The notes: generated by a model from the letters alone, not told the origin. A DNA stretch of 64,000 nt from Gemmatimonas groenlandica (GCF_013004105.1 NZ_CP053085.1:2108001-2172000); one strand, 5' to 3'; shown: positions 16,752 through 25,630, counted from the stretch's first letter. Made by a program: numbers and translations.

Positions 16752-17912
16752 ATGTCGAGCGCATCGGTGCACGGCGTATTGCCGCAGAAGGGTGAGCGCG
16801 TCCTCGTCGCGATGAGTGGCGGCGTGGATTCGTCGGTGGCGGCGGCCGTACTCGTGGAAGCGGGATGCGACGTGGTCGGCGTGACGATGAAGCTGCACGA
16901 GGACGGCAAGGATATTCCCGACCGTCCCTGCTGCTCACTGGACAGCACCAGCGATGCGCGACGCGTGTGCGAGAAGCTCGGCATCCCGCACTACGTGACC
17001 AACCTGGTGGATCGCTTCGGACACGATGTCCTCGATGACTTCGTGCAGGAGTATGCACGGGGCCGTACGCCGATCCCCTGCGTGCGCTGCAACACGTTCA
17101 CGAAGTTTCGCGACCTGCTGCACAAGGCCGACGACATCGACGCCCCGTGGCTCGCGACCGGTCACTACGCGCGCATGGGCTCACGTGCGCATGGCGCCGA
17201 TGCGCGCGTGATGTTGCGAGGGCTCGATCCGGCCAAGGATCAGAGCTACTTCTTGTGGGGCATCGAGCGCGCGGTGCTGTCGCGCCTCGTGTTGCCGGTG
17301 GGCAATCAAACCAAGGCGGAAACGCGCGAGATCGCGCGACGCTTCGGATTGCGCACGGCCGAGAAGCCGGAGAGTCAGGATATCTGCTTCGTGCCTGACG
17401 GCAATCATGTGCGCGTGCTCGAGGAACAGCTTGGCGCCGACGCCCCTGCCCTCTCGGCTGGCCCGTTGCGTTTGGTGAGCGGCGAAGTGATCGGCGAGCA
17501 CCAGGGGTTTGCGCGCTACACGATCGGCCAGCGAAAGGGGCTGCCGGGTGGATTCGCGGAACCGATGTTCGTAGTGGAGATCGTACCCGGTGAACGCGCG
17601 GTGGTGATCGGTCCACGCGAGGCATTGCTTGGCCGCGGACTCGAGGCGCGTGAGCTCAACTGGTTGGTCGAGCCGCCGGTGGTCGGTGGGCAGGTCCAGG
17701 TGCAAGTGCGTAACCGCGCGGCCGCCGCGCCGGCTACGATCGTGCGATTGTCGGGCGACGCCATTGAACTCGCGCTCGACGAACCGGTGCACGCGATCTC
17801 GCCGGGCCAGTCACTGGTGATTTACGACGGCGACATCGTAGTCGGCGGCGGCGTGATTGAACGCGGAATGCGTACGGCGCCGAGTCGACGACTGCCGATT
17901 CTGGCGGCGTAG
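16752..17912 (+). CDS. mnmA: tRNA-specific 2-thiouridylase
   Basis: Makes 2-thiouridine at wobble position 34 of Lys, Glu and Gln tRNAs, using ATP and sulfur from the desulfurase upstream. The 386-residue product has the P-loop MSGGVDSSVAA, the family stretch CCSLDSTSDARRV, catalytic Cys in TPIPCVRCN, the second Cys in SQDICFVPDGNH, and GFARYTIGQRKGLPGG. The usual TPNPC is here TPIPC. ATG 16752 lies 8 nt after the desulfurase stop. The gene ends in front of a large inverted repeat shared with the convergent symporter gene. Confidence 0.95.
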   Translation: MSSASVHGVLPQKGERVLVAMSGGVDSSVAAAVLVEAGCDVVGVTMKLHEDGKDIPDRPCCSLDSTSDARRVCEKLGIPHYVTNLVDRFGHDVLDDFVQEYARGRTPIPCVRCNTFTKFRDLLHKADDIDAPWLATGHYARMGSRAHGADARVMLRGLDPAKDQSYFLWGIERAVLSRLVLPVGNQTKAETREIARRFGLRTAEKPESQDICFVPDGNHVRVLEEQLGADAPALSAGPLRLVSGEVIGEHQGFARYTIGQRKGLPGGFAEPMFVVEIVPGERAVVIGPREALLGRGLEARELNWLVEPPVVGGQVQVQVRNRAAAAPATIVRLSGDAIELALDEPVHAISPGQSLVIYDGDIVVGGGVIERGMRTAPSRRLPILAA

Positions 17913-17941
17913 TGGTTCAGCTCTACGGTTGCTGAACTGAT

Positions 17942-18026
17942 CACGCAGAGATGCAGAGTGCGCAGAGGTCGCAGAGCAATGCAATTTTGTTCTCTGCGAC
18001 CTCTGCGCACTCTGCATCTCTGCGTG
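17942..18026. repeat. Perfect 35-bp inverted repeat with 15-nt loop
   Basis: Arms at 17942-17976 and 17992-18026 are exact reverse complements, and the loop 17977-17991 is AT-rich. Each arm itself contains four GCAGAG (or CTCTGC) units spaced 8-9 nt. The element sits between the convergent stops of mnmA and the symporter, so it can act as a bidirectional terminator. Its perfection and internal repetition suggest a mobile or recombining intergenic repeat family. Confidence 0.9.
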
Positions 18027-18049
18027 AACTTTTCAACAGGCTAACAGGC

Positions 18050-19342
18050 TCACTCCGCCCTCGCCGTAAGCTCGCCCGCCGGCACCGTCATCACGGCGAC
18101 CAGCATGTCGGCGGTGACGTTCAGCAGCGTCTTGAACATGTCGGGCAGCGTGTCGAGCGCGATCATGATGCCAATGCCTTCCACCGGTAGGCCGATGCTG
18201 GTGTAGAGCGGCACCTGCAGCAGCATGCCCCCGCTCGGGATGCCGGGCGTACTGAAGTTGAGCACCACGCTACTGGCGGCTACCAGCGCGATGCTCGACA
18301 CGGGCAGATCGACGCCGTACAGCTTGGCCACGAAGAGCGCGCCGACGACCCAGTAGATCGCACTCGTGAGTTTGAACACCGAGGCACACAACGGCAGTAC
18401 GAAGCCGGTGGCGGTAGCCGGTAAGTGCAGCACATCGGTCGCGCCTTTCACCATTGCCGGCAAGGACGCGAGTGAACTGCGCGTACCCATGCCGACCACC
18501 TGCGACGGGATCAGCGCGCGGGCAAAATCGCGCAGTGGCACGCGTCGCGTAACGCCCATGACGCCATAGAGCGCCGCCGTGGCGATCAGATGCAGCACGA
18601 TCACCACCATGAAGTAGAAGCCGATAGCACCGAGCACCGACGTGCCGAGCTTCTGTCCGAGGACGGTGGCCAAGGCAAGAATGCCGATCGGCGCGATGGC
18701 CAGCATCCATCGCACGACGACCAGCATGGTGTCGGCCATACCGCGAAAGAACGCCAGCTGGGCCGCGCGTGGTCCGTCGCTCACTTTGCCCAGCGCGAAC
18801 GCGTAGAGCAGCGTGAACAACACGACAGGGAGCAACGTGCCGTCGGCGGCGGCCTTGATGGGATTGAGCGGAATCAATCCAAGAATCCACGTGCGCAGCG
18901 ACAGTGCGTCGGCGGGCGGAATGTCGATCGTCGCCGTCGCGCGCAGTCGCGCGGTGGCCTCGGGATCGAGTACCAGCGTACCGAACCAGGGCGGTGCAAC
19001 CAGCGCGGAGAAAATCGCGCACGCGATCGCGAGTCCAAGCATCCAGCCGAAGGCTTTGGCGCCCACGCGGCCCGTCATGCTGGTATCGCCGCCACCCGCG
19101 ACGCCCACGATCAGGAGCGGCACCACCAGCGGAATCACCGTCATGCGCACCGCGTTGATCCACGCGGTGCCGACGACGTCCAGTACGGCGATCAGTCCGC
19201 GCGTGAAGGCGGACGGCGACGCTTCGTGCGAGAGCCACATGCCGAGCGCGAGGCCCACCAACAGGCCAAGCGTGACCTGAACGGCCTGCGATCTCAGCGG
19301 ATTGCGGCGGGGAGTGTCGGAAGAACCGTGAGCAGCGGACAT
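18050..19342 (-). CDS. Dicarboxylate/amino acid:cation symporter (DAACS)
   Basis: Secondary transporter of the GltP/DctA/SdcS family, taking up C4-dicarboxylates or acidic amino acids with H+ or Na+. The 430-residue membrane protein has eight-helix style hydrophobicity, AWINAVRMTVIPLVVPLL, a serine-rich loop TRSSLASLPAMV, and the C-terminal TPGIPSGGMLL / GIMIALDTLPDMFKTLLNV signature. ATG 19342 is preceded by TAGGTT with a 7-nt gap and no Shine-Dalgarno. Substrate cannot be fixed from sequence. It is the only gene between the inverted repeat and the dnaJ operon. Confidence 0.88.
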   Translation of the reverse strand: MSAAHGSSDTPRRNPLRSQAVQVTLGLLVGLALGMWLSHEASPSAFTRGLIAVLDVVGTAWINAVRMTVIPLVVPLLIVGVAGGGDTSMTGRVGAKAFGWMLGLAIACAIFSALVAPPWFGTLVLDPEATARLRATATIDIPPADALSLRTWILGLIPLNPIKAAADGTLLPVVLFTLLYAFALGKVSDGPRAAQLAFFRGMADTMLVVVRWMLAIAPIGILALATVLGQKLGTSVLGAIGFYFMVVIVLHLIATAALYGVMGVTRRVPLRDFARALIPSQVVGMGTRSSLASLPAMVKGATDVLHLPATATGFVLPLCASVFKLTSAIYWVVGALFVAKLYGVDLPVSSIALVAASSVVLNFSTPGIPSGGMLLQVPLYTSIGLPVEGIGIMIALDTLPDMFKTLLNVTADMLVAVMTVPAGELTARAE

Positions 19343-19389
19343 GCGCGCGAACCTACTTCGACGCGCACGACTGCGCGAGCAGCACGGGG

Positions 19390-19932
19390 CTAGAAGCCGA
19401 AGCCTGCCGACCAGGTGATCACTTTCTTGCCGTGCGAAGACGCACCGGCCTCGTCACCGAGACGCACGTAGTAGCCGATTTCGCCTCCAAGAGCGAGCAG
19501 CGGCCAGAAATGGACGGCCCCTCCCACATAAGTCCGACGCGCCGTCGCATTGAGCGGATCGCCGAACGTGCGGATGATGCCGCCGGTGATGGCGCTGCCG
19601 GTGCCCATCGATCCATACGACTTCGCCAGTCCGATCGAGGCGCCTGCTCCGCCGAGTCCAACCTTCGCCACGGCGAGCGCGCACAAATCAATGCGATCCC
19701 CTTCGTACACCATGCCGCCGCCGTACGAAAGCGCCCACTTGAACGGGGCCCCGTACGTCACACCACCCATGCACTGATCGAAGCGCCAGCGCATTTCCGG
19801 TGTGCTCGGCGTTGCCGGTGCCGTCGCGCCGGCCGCAGTAGGCGTGACCTGCGCCTGAGCCAGCGACGCAATCGCACTCGTGCATGCACACGTGAACGCC
19901 ATTGCCGTGGCGACCCGACGCGACGTGCGCAT
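19390..19932 (-). CDS. Exported hypothetical protein in the dnaJ operon
   Basis: Unrecognised 180-residue protein with a signal peptide (about 1-27, ending AQA), a Thr/Pro/Ala linker and a Gly-rich C-terminal region (ALSYGGGMVYEGD, IGLAKSYGSMG, VITWSAGFGF) that looks like beta strands ending in an aromatic residue, as in small outer-membrane barrels. ATG 19932 overlaps the dnaJ stop by 1 nt (TGATG), so expression depends on grpE-dnaJ. Why an envelope protein is coupled to a cytosolic chaperone is not known. Confidence 0.7.
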   Translation of the reverse strand: MRTSRRVATAMAFTCACTSAIASLAQAQVTPTAAGATAPATPSTPEMRWRFDQCMGGVTYGAPFKWALSYGGGMVYEGDRIDLCALAVAKVGLGGAGASIGLAKSYGSMGTGSAITGGIIRTFGDPLNATARRTYVGGAVHFWPLLALGGEIGYYVRLGDEAGASSHGKKVITWSAGFGF

Positions 19933-21074
19933 CAGAACTTCATCCCACCAGCTTCCGCGAACTCGCGCATCGCCTTCTCCTGTGCTTCGGTCAAGGACTC
20001 TGGAACGGTGATGGTGACTTCGACCAGCAGGTCACCCTTCTTGCCGTCCTTCTCGATGCCTTGTCCGGTGATCTTGAAGCGCTTGCCTGCCGAGGTGCCG
20101 GCCGGAATGCGAATGGCGACCTTCTTGTCGTCGAGCGTCTTCACGCTGATGCGCGAGCCGAGCGTGGCCTGCGCGATGTTGATCGGCACGGTCGCGATCA
20201 GATCGAGTCCATCGCGCTTGTAGAAGCGATCGGGTGTCACCGTGAAGGTGATCACGAGATCGCCCGCCTGACCGCCAGCGGCGCCTTTGCCACCCTGCCC
20301 GCGCAGGCGGACCTTGGCGCCCGTTTCCGCACCAGACGGCACGGAGATGAGCACTTTGCGCGAGACGCGCGTGTCTCCGGTACCACGACAGGTCGGACAA
20401 CGTTCCGTCGGCACACTGCCACGACCCGAGCACACCGGACACGGACGATTCACCGCAAAGCTGCCCTGTCCGAAAGAGATCACGCCGCGGCCGCTGCATT
20501 CGCCGCACGGACGCAGCTGTGCGCCCGGCGCTGCGCCGTTGCCATGGCAGGTGGCGCACTCCTCGTTGACTTCGATGTCGACGGGCACTTTGCCGCCGAC
20601 GGCGGCCACGCGGAACGGCACTTCGACCGTCTGCTCGACCGACTGACCGCGTTCGGGACCGCGCGCGCGCTGACGCCCTGCACCGGCCGCACCGCCGAAC
20701 ATCGACGAGAACAGATCGCCGAGTCCGCCGATGCCACCGACATCGAAGTCATTGAAGGTGCCCGCGCCGGGTTGCCCGGGACGCGCGGTGCCCGACGCGC
20801 CGGGACGCGACGACGAACGCGCGCCACCGAAGCCGCTCATCCCGCCGAAGGCTCCGAGGCGCCGCATGTCGTCGTATTCCTTCCGCTTGTCCGCATCACC
20901 GAGCACGTTGTGCGCCTCGGAGATTTCCTTGAAGCGTTCAGCCGCCTTGGGATCGTTCTGATTGGCGTCGGGATGATGCTGCTTCGCCAGTCGCCGGTAC
21001 TGCTTTTTGATCTCGTCGGCGGTTGCCGTCGACGAGACCCCGAGTACTTGGTAGAAGTCCTTCGCGTTGGCCAT
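19932..21074 (-). CDS. dnaJ: Chaperone DnaJ
   Basis: Hsp40 co-chaperone that stimulates DnaK ATPase and delivers substrates. The 380-residue protein has a J domain with HPD (QHHPDANQNDP), a Gly/Phe-rich region, four CxxCxGxG zinc repeats (CATCHGNG, CGECSGRG, CPVCSGRG, CPTCRGTG) and the C-terminal substrate domain. ATG 21074 (MANAKDFYQVLG) is chosen. A GTG 6 nt further upstream is closer to GAGGG and could be the true start, adding MS. It follows grpE by 13 nt (7 if the GTG is used). Confidence 0.95.
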   Translation of the reverse strand: MANAKDFYQVLGVSSTATADEIKKQYRRLAKQHHPDANQNDPKAAERFKEISEAHNVLGDADKRKEYDDMRRLGAFGGMSGFGGARSSSRPGASGTARPGQPGAGTFNDFDVGGIGGLGDLFSSMFGGAAGAGRQRARGPERGQSVEQTVEVPFRVAAVGGKVPVDIEVNEECATCHGNGAAPGAQLRPCGECSGRGVISFGQGSFAVNRPCPVCSGRGSVPTERCPTCRGTGDTRVSRKVLISVPSGAETGAKVRLRGQGGKGAAGGQAGDLVITFTVTPDRFYKRDGLDLIATVPINIAQATLGSRISVKTLDDKKVAIRIPAGTSAGKRFKITGQGIEKDGKKGDLLVEVTITVPESLTEAQEKAMREFAEAGGMKF

Positions 21075-21087
21075 GCTCACTGCGCCC

Positions 21088-21642
21088 TCAGGCGCCGGTC
21101 CACTGCTTCACCACCACGCGCGCCGGACGGAGCACGTGGCCATTGATGACGTAGCCGACCTGAAAGCAGACGGCGACGATGCCGTCTTCCTCGGGCTGCG
21201 ACGCGGGGGCGGTACTGACCGCTTCATGCATCGCCGGATCGAAGGGATGGCCGGTCGGGTTGATGACCTCGAAGCCGTGTCCGGAGAGCGACTTGAAGAG
21301 TTTTTTCTCGACCAGCTGCATGCCGTCAATCACCGACTTCGCGTCGACCGTGGCGGGATCGACGGCGGCGAAGCGGGTGATGTCGTCGAGGCCATCGAGC
21401 AGGCCGCGCACGAGTTCTCCCTGGGCGCGCCAGCCCGCTTCCTGCCGTTCCTTCACGGCACGACGGCGGAAATTGTCGTACTCGGCGGCGAGTCGCAGAT
21501 ACTTGTCCTTCTGCGATTCGAGTTCGCGCTGCGCCTGCTGCAGGTCGTCACCGTCTTCGAGCGGTGGCTGCACGGTAGCGGTTTCCCGCGTTTCCATCGG
21601 ATCCATGTTGTCCACCGGAGCGTCAGACATCGGGTCGGTCAT
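21088..21642 (-). CDS. grpE: Nucleotide exchange factor GrpE
   Basis: Releases ADP from DnaK. The 184-residue product has an acidic N terminus, a long coiled-coil helix (QQAQRELESQKDKYLRLAAEYDNFRRR) cut here as QKDKYLRLAAEYDNFRRR, and the family beta-domain motif PTGHPFDPAMHEAV with GYVINGHVLRPARVVV. ATG 21642 is taken; MSDAP four codons later is an alternative. No CIRCE element is visible upstream, and dnaK and hrcA are not in the window. It is first in a grpE-dnaJ-hypothetical operon. Confidence 0.93.
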   Translation of the reverse strand: MTDPMSDAPVDNMDPMETRETATVQPPLEDGDDLQQAQRELESQKDKYLRLAAEYDNFRRRAVKERQEAGWRAQGELVRGLLDGLDDITRFAAVDPATVDAKSVIDGMQLVEKKLFKSLSGHGFEVINPTGHPFDPAMHEAVSTAPASQPEEDGIVAVCFQVGYVINGHVLRPARVVVKQWTGA

Positions 21643-21739
21643 GATGTGCGTACGAGAGTCGTCAACGTAAAGTTTGCGTGGCGTGGCGTGGCGCCTAGCC
21701 GAAAGAAAAGGACTGCGGGGCGCGGGCGTCAGTCCCGCC

Positions 21740-23020
21740 TCAGCCCCGGGCCGTCCATCCCACGGGATCCTGGTCGCGTTCGAACGCGCGACGCAGACGA
21801 TCGAGCGCTAATTGCGCTGCCCGATACCGGATTTCCGAGCGGTCGCCCGGCAGGATGGCACGTACTGCACGGACCTCGCCATCGAGGTCGATCGCCACCC
21901 AAACGGTACCCACGGGCTTCTCCGGAGTGCCGCCGTCGGGGCCGGCGATTCCGGTGATGCCGATCCCGATATTCGTGCCGAAGCGCAGGCGGGCCCCCGT
22001 GGCCATGGCGCGCGCGACTGGCTCGCTGACGGCGCCGTGCTCGTCCAGATCGCCCTGTGCGACCCCGAGCTCACGGACCTTGACCGCATTCGCATACGCG
22101 ATCGTTCCGCCCTGCACGACCCGGCTGGAGCCCGGCACGGCGGTCAGGCGCATGCCCAGCATACCGCCGGTGCAGCTTTCGGCCACGGCGAGCGTGAGGC
22201 CGCGTGTCGCGCATTCAGTGAGCATGAGCGCGGCCAGATCATCGTCGCCTTCGCCGTAGATGAAGCGGCCGACTTTCTCGCGCACGAGCTGCGCGGCCCC
22301 GGTGAGCGTCGCCTCGGTTTCACGGGCCGGCTGCGTGTACGACGTGAGTCGCAGATCGACCCCGTCGTTGCCGGGGAGGTAGGCCAAGGAGAGTCCGTTC
22401 ACCCCGCGGGCCAGCTTACCGAGCTTATCGGCGAGCGCCGACTCGGCGATGTTCGCGGTGCGCAGCGTGCGCGCGCGAATCACCGGGCCACCGGCGGGCA
22501 GCCGGTCGCGCAGATGCGGAATCACCGTATCGGCCAACATCCCGCGCATTTCGCGAGGCACGCCCGGGAGCATGGCGACCCAGCGCTGCTGCGCGTCCTC
22601 CAGCCAGATGCCGGGGGCGGAGCCATGGCGATTGGGCAAAATCGTGCAGGCCTCCGGCACCATGGCCTGTTGGCGGTTGCTGGCCGGGAGTTCATGGCCG
22701 AAGCGCTTGAGCCACCGCTCTTCGAGGCTTTGGAGAATCGCGGCGTCCAGGACCATGCCGCGCCCGAAGATCGAGGCGATGGCCGGTTTGGTCATATCGT
22801 CGGCGGTGGGGCCGAGGCCGCCAGTGGTGATGACCGCGCCGGTGCGCTCGAGGGCCTCCCGCACGGCGGTGGCGATGGAATCGGCATCATCGCCGCAGGT
22901 GGCGCGGCGTACGATGCGCACGCCGAGGGCCGCCAATTCGCGCGCGAGATGCGCGGCGTTCGTGTCGATCGTGAAGCCGAGCAGGAGCTCGTCGCCGATC
23001 GTGACGATTTCGATGTTCAT
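21740..23020 (-). CDS. cinA: CinA-like protein (NMN amidohydrolase family)
   Basis: Two-domain protein: an N-terminal MoaB/MogA-like domain (about 1-170, IVTIGDELLLGFTIDTNAAHLAREL, here seen from ITTGGLGPTADDMTKPA) and a C-terminal CinA domain (about 265-420) with VAESCTGGMLGMRLTAVPGSS and GITGIAGPDGGTPEKPVGT. Family members hydrolyse ADP-ribose and deamidate NMN to recycle pyridine nucleotides. The 426 residues match the full-length form. ATG 23020 is preceded by TATTTT with a 6-nt gap, so leaderless initiation is likely. A GC-rich palindrome lies just upstream. Confidence 0.93.
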   Translation of the reverse strand: MNIEIVTIGDELLLGFTIDTNAAHLARELAALGVRIVRRATCGDDADSIATAVREALERTGAVITTGGLGPTADDMTKPAIASIFGRGMVLDAAILQSLEERWLKRFGHELPASNRQQAMVPEACTILPNRHGSAPGIWLEDAQQRWVAMLPGVPREMRGMLADTVIPHLRDRLPAGGPVIRARTLRTANIAESALADKLGKLARGVNGLSLAYLPGNDGVDLRLTSYTQPARETEATLTGAAQLVREKVGRFIYGEGDDDLAALMLTECATRGLTLAVAESCTGGMLGMRLTAVPGSSRVVQGGTIAYANAVKVRELGVAQGDLDEHGAVSEPVARAMATGARLRFGTNIGIGITGIAGPDGGTPEKPVGTVWVAIDLDGEVRAVRAILPGDRSEIRYRAAQLALDRLRRAFERDQDPVGWTARG

Positions 23021-23026
23021 GGAGGA

Positions 23027-23032
23027 AAAATA
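23027..23032 (-). promoter_or_regulatory. Extended-spacing -10 box TATTTT of cinA
   Basis: Read on the - strand, TATTTT is followed by TCCTCC and the cinA ATG. The 6-nt gap places transcription start at the start codon. No matching -35 was found. Confidence 0.5.
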
Positions 23033-23044
23033 CCACCAAGGACA

Positions 23045-23078
23045 ACGGCGCCGGCGAGCTGAGCTCGACCGGCGCCGT
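23045..23078 (-). terminator. GC-rich hairpin after the PEP-CTERM gene
   Basis: ACGGCGCCGG and CCGGCGCCGT flank an inner CGAGCT-G-AGCTCG, giving a near-perfect 34-nt palindrome between the PEP-CTERM stop and cinA. It has no T tract directly behind it. Confidence 0.6.
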
Positions 23079-23107
23079 AGGACTGCTCTACTACCGCGTG
23101 GTGCGGG

Positions 23108-23938
23108 TCAGACCGAGCGGCGGCGACGACGCTGCACGGCGAAGAGACCGGCAAGGCCGGCGGCCATGAGCGCGTAGGTGGACGGCTCGGGGACGACCGT
23201 GGATTCGAAATTGATCGTGTTCGACGTCCGTCCATAGCCGACGGTGACGTTGTCCACGTAGTTCACGTTAGTTCCGGTAAAGTCGGGCCAGCGACCCTGG
23301 TCGACCTGGACGGCCTTGACTGTGGCCTGCGAGAAGTTGAGAGCACCGCCTGCACCGTTGCAGGCGCCCAACCAATCAGCCAGCGACTGCCGACGATCGT
23401 CAAAGCCGGCGCTAAGGCCAGAGGTGCTGCAGTCGCGGAGCAGCTGACCGCCGCCGGAACCGGTCAGACGGAGAAAGAAGCCGGTGTTACCGGCCGGCGA
23501 CGAACCGACCGCCGTCAGATCTCCGCTGTTGGTCCAGTTAGGTGCGCCGCTGTTGGCATACCAGCCGAGATTGAAGGTCCGCGTCAGACCAAGATACTGC
23601 GCGTCAAAAATCAACCGGATCGTCGGGCTGGTGTTGACCGGATTGGTGCCAAGGTAATCGAAGCTCAGCGAGGATAACTGCGCCAGGGTTCCCGTGACCG
23701 TCGAGCCGCACATATACACCGCCGGCTGCGCGAAATTGGTCATTTGTAGTTCGAGGGACCCATTGCCACTGCGAGGCTGTGCCCCGGTGATCGCAATGTT
23801 GGCGCTATTGCCCGCGCCACTTGCGAACGACGCGTTGTACACGCAGTTCGACACGTCATTGATCGACGTGATCGTCTGGGCATTCGCCACGCTCGACAAC
23901 GTGAGTGCGAGAGCGGAAACGGCGAGAAAACTCTTCAT
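23108..23938 (-). CDS. PEP-CTERM sorted exported protein
   Basis: Exported 276-residue protein with signal peptide (MKSFLAVSALALTLSSVANAQ, residues 1-21) and a C-terminal PEP-CTERM sorting tail: VVPEPSTYALMAAGLAGL followed by VQRRRRRSV. Such tails are recognised by an exosortase (EpsH/XrtA family), which is not encoded here. The body is Ser/Thr/Gly/Asn-rich and beta-like with paired cysteines, as in surface or biofilm proteins. ATG 23938 has AGGA 6-7 nt upstream. No known catalytic domain is seen. Confidence 0.8.
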   Translation of the reverse strand: MKSFLAVSALALTLSSVANAQTITSINDVSNCVYNASFASGAGNSANIAITGAQPRSGNGSLELQMTNFAQPAVYMCGSTVTGTLAQLSSLSFDYLGTNPVNTSPTIRLIFDAQYLGLTRTFNLGWYANSGAPNWTNSGDLTAVGSSPAGNTGFFLRLTGSGGGQLLRDCSTSGLSAGFDDRRQSLADWLGACNGAGGALNFSQATVKAVQVDQGRWPDFTGTNVNYVDNVTVGYGRTSNTINFESTVVPEPSTYALMAAGLAGLFAVQRRRRRSV

Positions 23939-24219
23939 GCAATGTCCTGTGGAGGGGGGGCAGGACCAGGCCGTGCGCGCGATGGACAATGCACGCAAAG
24001 GTCAAGGTGAAGAAAAGTTAAGCAATTAAAATACCATATCTGTGATGGAATACGCCCTGTCCCTCGTCCTCCTACGACGAACGATGGAAACTTTGCGAGA
24101 GCACATTTGTGTTGTTCACGACCGACACTTTGTGTGGCGCTATCACCTCAGACGTACGGTTCCGGTCGCTACCGATCTATGCGCTGACATGCATCCGGCA
24201 CAGACGAGCTCGGCGGCGC
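23939..24219. other. 281-nt upstream region of the PEP-CTERM gene
   Basis: Non-coding stretch between the PEP-CTERM start and the pgsA stop, both on the - strand. Positions about 24010-24050 are clearly AT-rich against the GC-rich background and probably hold the PEP-CTERM promoter. No consensus pair, RNA gene or credible ORF was found; the + strand ORF here is antisense to pgsA in its second half. Confidence 0.5.
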
Positions 24220-24894
24220 TCAGGCCAGCCGCGCGACCTGCTTCCCGTAGCGGCGCAGATACAGCCACAGACTCCACACCGTGAGCACCAGCGCGCCGAT
24301 CATGCTGGTGACGCCCACAAAGCCGTTGAAGTAGGCGAACGCCTTCCAGGCGCTGTCCCCTTCCCACCCCTCGCGGGCGGCCAGCGTGGCGGCGAAGAAC
24401 CAGAAATAAGCGGCGCCGAGCCACAGGCTCTGGAAGGTCGTCTTCCACTTGGCGGGGCCGATCGCCGAGATCACCAGGCCACGACGCGCGGCGACTTGCC
24501 GGAACACGGTCATGAAGGCTTCGCGGCCAAGTACCACCAGCACGATCCAGAGCGGCAGGGACACGGCGCCGAACGGCGTCTGGAACAGCAGTGGCGTGGG
24601 CTGCGGCATCGTGCCGTCAGGCACCAGCAGCGTGTAGTGCCTCTGCAGCCAGTACATCGGGATCAGCGTGGCCACGAGCAGCAGCTTGTCGGCGAGCGGA
24701 TCGAGGAGGCGCCCGAGGTCGGTCACGAGATTGCGCGACCGGGCGAGATGGCCGTCCCAGTAGTCGGTGACGGCGGCGATCGTGAACAGCAGAAACGCGA
24801 TCAGACGCGCGGTCCACGACGTGGTGAACGGCAACCACGCAATCAGCGGCGTCAGGGCGATGCGGCCCAGCGTGATTGCGTTCGGAAGGTTCAC
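24220..24894 (-). CDS. pgsA: CDP-alcohol phosphatidyltransferase (PgsA-like)
   Basis: Membrane enzyme transferring a phosphatidyl group from CDP-diacylglycerol, most likely to glycerol-3-phosphate (phosphatidylglycerol-phosphate synthase). The 224-residue protein opens with NLPNAITLGRI, and carries the signature D-G-x2-A-R-x8-G-x3-D-x3-D as DGHLARSRNLVTDLGRLLDPLADK, seen here in parts DGHLARS and LGRLLDPLADK. Several hydrophobic helices follow. The GTG start at 24894 gives the family N terminus. An internal insertion (about 85-125) with YTLLVPDGTMPQPTP is longer than usual. It is last in the dnaX-recR-mglA series. Confidence 0.85.
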   Translation of the reverse strand: MNLPNAITLGRIALTPLIAWLPFTTSWTARLIAFLLFTIAAVTDYWDGHLARSRNLVTDLGRLLDPLADKLLLVATLIPMYWLQRHYTLLVPDGTMPQPTPLLFQTPFGAVSLPLWIVLVVLGREAFMTVFRQVAARRGLVISAIGPAKWKTTFQSLWLGAAYFWFFAATLAAREGWEGDSAWKAFAYFNGFVGVTSMIGALVLTVWSLWLYLRRYGKQVARLA

Positions 24895-24939
24895 AGGAGT
24901 ATCGAGAGGCGGGAGGACCGGTGCCCGCCACGCCCGCGG

Positions 24940-25617
24940 CTATGCGAGCGTTTTGAGCACCAGCTTGGAAACGGCTTTCAGGGTGTCGAACACGCCGTCG
25001 CCCGTCACGGCTACGGCTTCGAACGTCGGGACGCGCTCCACCCATTCCCCGGTCGGCAACTGACTGACCAGAAGCTCGCCCGGCTTGAAGGGATCCGCTA
25101 CCGCCCGCATGCGAGTCGGGTCGGTCACTTCCCAGCCGGGATTGAGCATGGACTGCAGCTCCGCGAGCGGGGCCGCATTGGGCAGATCACGCTTGTTGTA
25201 CTGAATGACAAACGGCATACGCGTGAGGTCGTAGCCATACGCCGCCATGTTGTCATACAGGTTCTGCATGGACTCGAGGTTGGCCTCGGCGCGCTCCACC
25301 TGTGAGTCGGCCACGAACACCACACCATCGACGCCCTTCAAGATGAGCTTGCGACTGGCATTGTAGTAGACCTGACCGGGCACGGTGTACAAATGGAATC
25401 GCGTCCGGAAGCCGCGGATCGTGCCCAGATCGACCGGCAGGAAATCGAAAAACAGGGTGCGTTCTGTTTCCGTGGCCAGCGAGATCAGTTTTCCGCGGGT
25501 GTTGGGTGACACCTTGCCGTACACGTACTCGAGATTGGTCGTCTTGCCACCGAGCCCCGGACCGTAGAACACGATCTTGCAGTTGATCTCTCGGGACGCA
25601 TAGTTGATCATCGACAT
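24940..25617 (-). CDS. MglA-type small Ras-like GTPase
   Basis: Cytosolic Ras-superfamily GTPase of the bacterial MglA group, used in cell polarity and motility in myxobacteria. The 225-residue product has the P-loop GPGLGGKT (residues 19-26), switch regions with [13 protein letters not shown], and the base-recognition motif QYNKRDLP. It keeps Thr26 but has an extra C-terminal tail of about 30 residues relative to the roughly 195-residue Myxococcus protein. ATG 25617 lies 13 nt after the roadblock gene, its likely GAP partner (MglB role). Motility function is inferred from the family only. Confidence 0.88.
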   Translation of the reverse strand: MSMINYASREINCKIVFYGPGLGGKTTNLEYVYGKVSPNTRGKLISLATETERTLFFDFLPVDLGTIRGFRTRFHLYTVPGQVYYNASRKLILKGVDGVVFVADSQVERAEANLESMQNLYDNMAAYGYDLTRMPFVIQYNKRDLPNAAPLAELQSMLNPGWEVTDPTRMRAVADPFKPGELLVSQLPTGEWVERVPTFEAVAVTGDGVFDTLKAVSKLVLKTLA

Positions 25618-25630
25618 CGATTACGGCCCC

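Noticed and set aside
17942-18026. CRISPR repeat
   Set aside because: One inverted pair with a 15-nt loop and no spacer series or cas genes; it is a hairpin repeat.
21643-21739. CIRCE operator before grpE
   Set aside because: No TTAGCACTC-N9-GAGTGCTAA-like pair; only a short GTGGC repeat is present.
23939-24284. Small plus-strand ORFs upstream of the PEP-CTERM gene
   Set aside because: No ribosome site and part lies antisense to pgsA; treated as non-coding.
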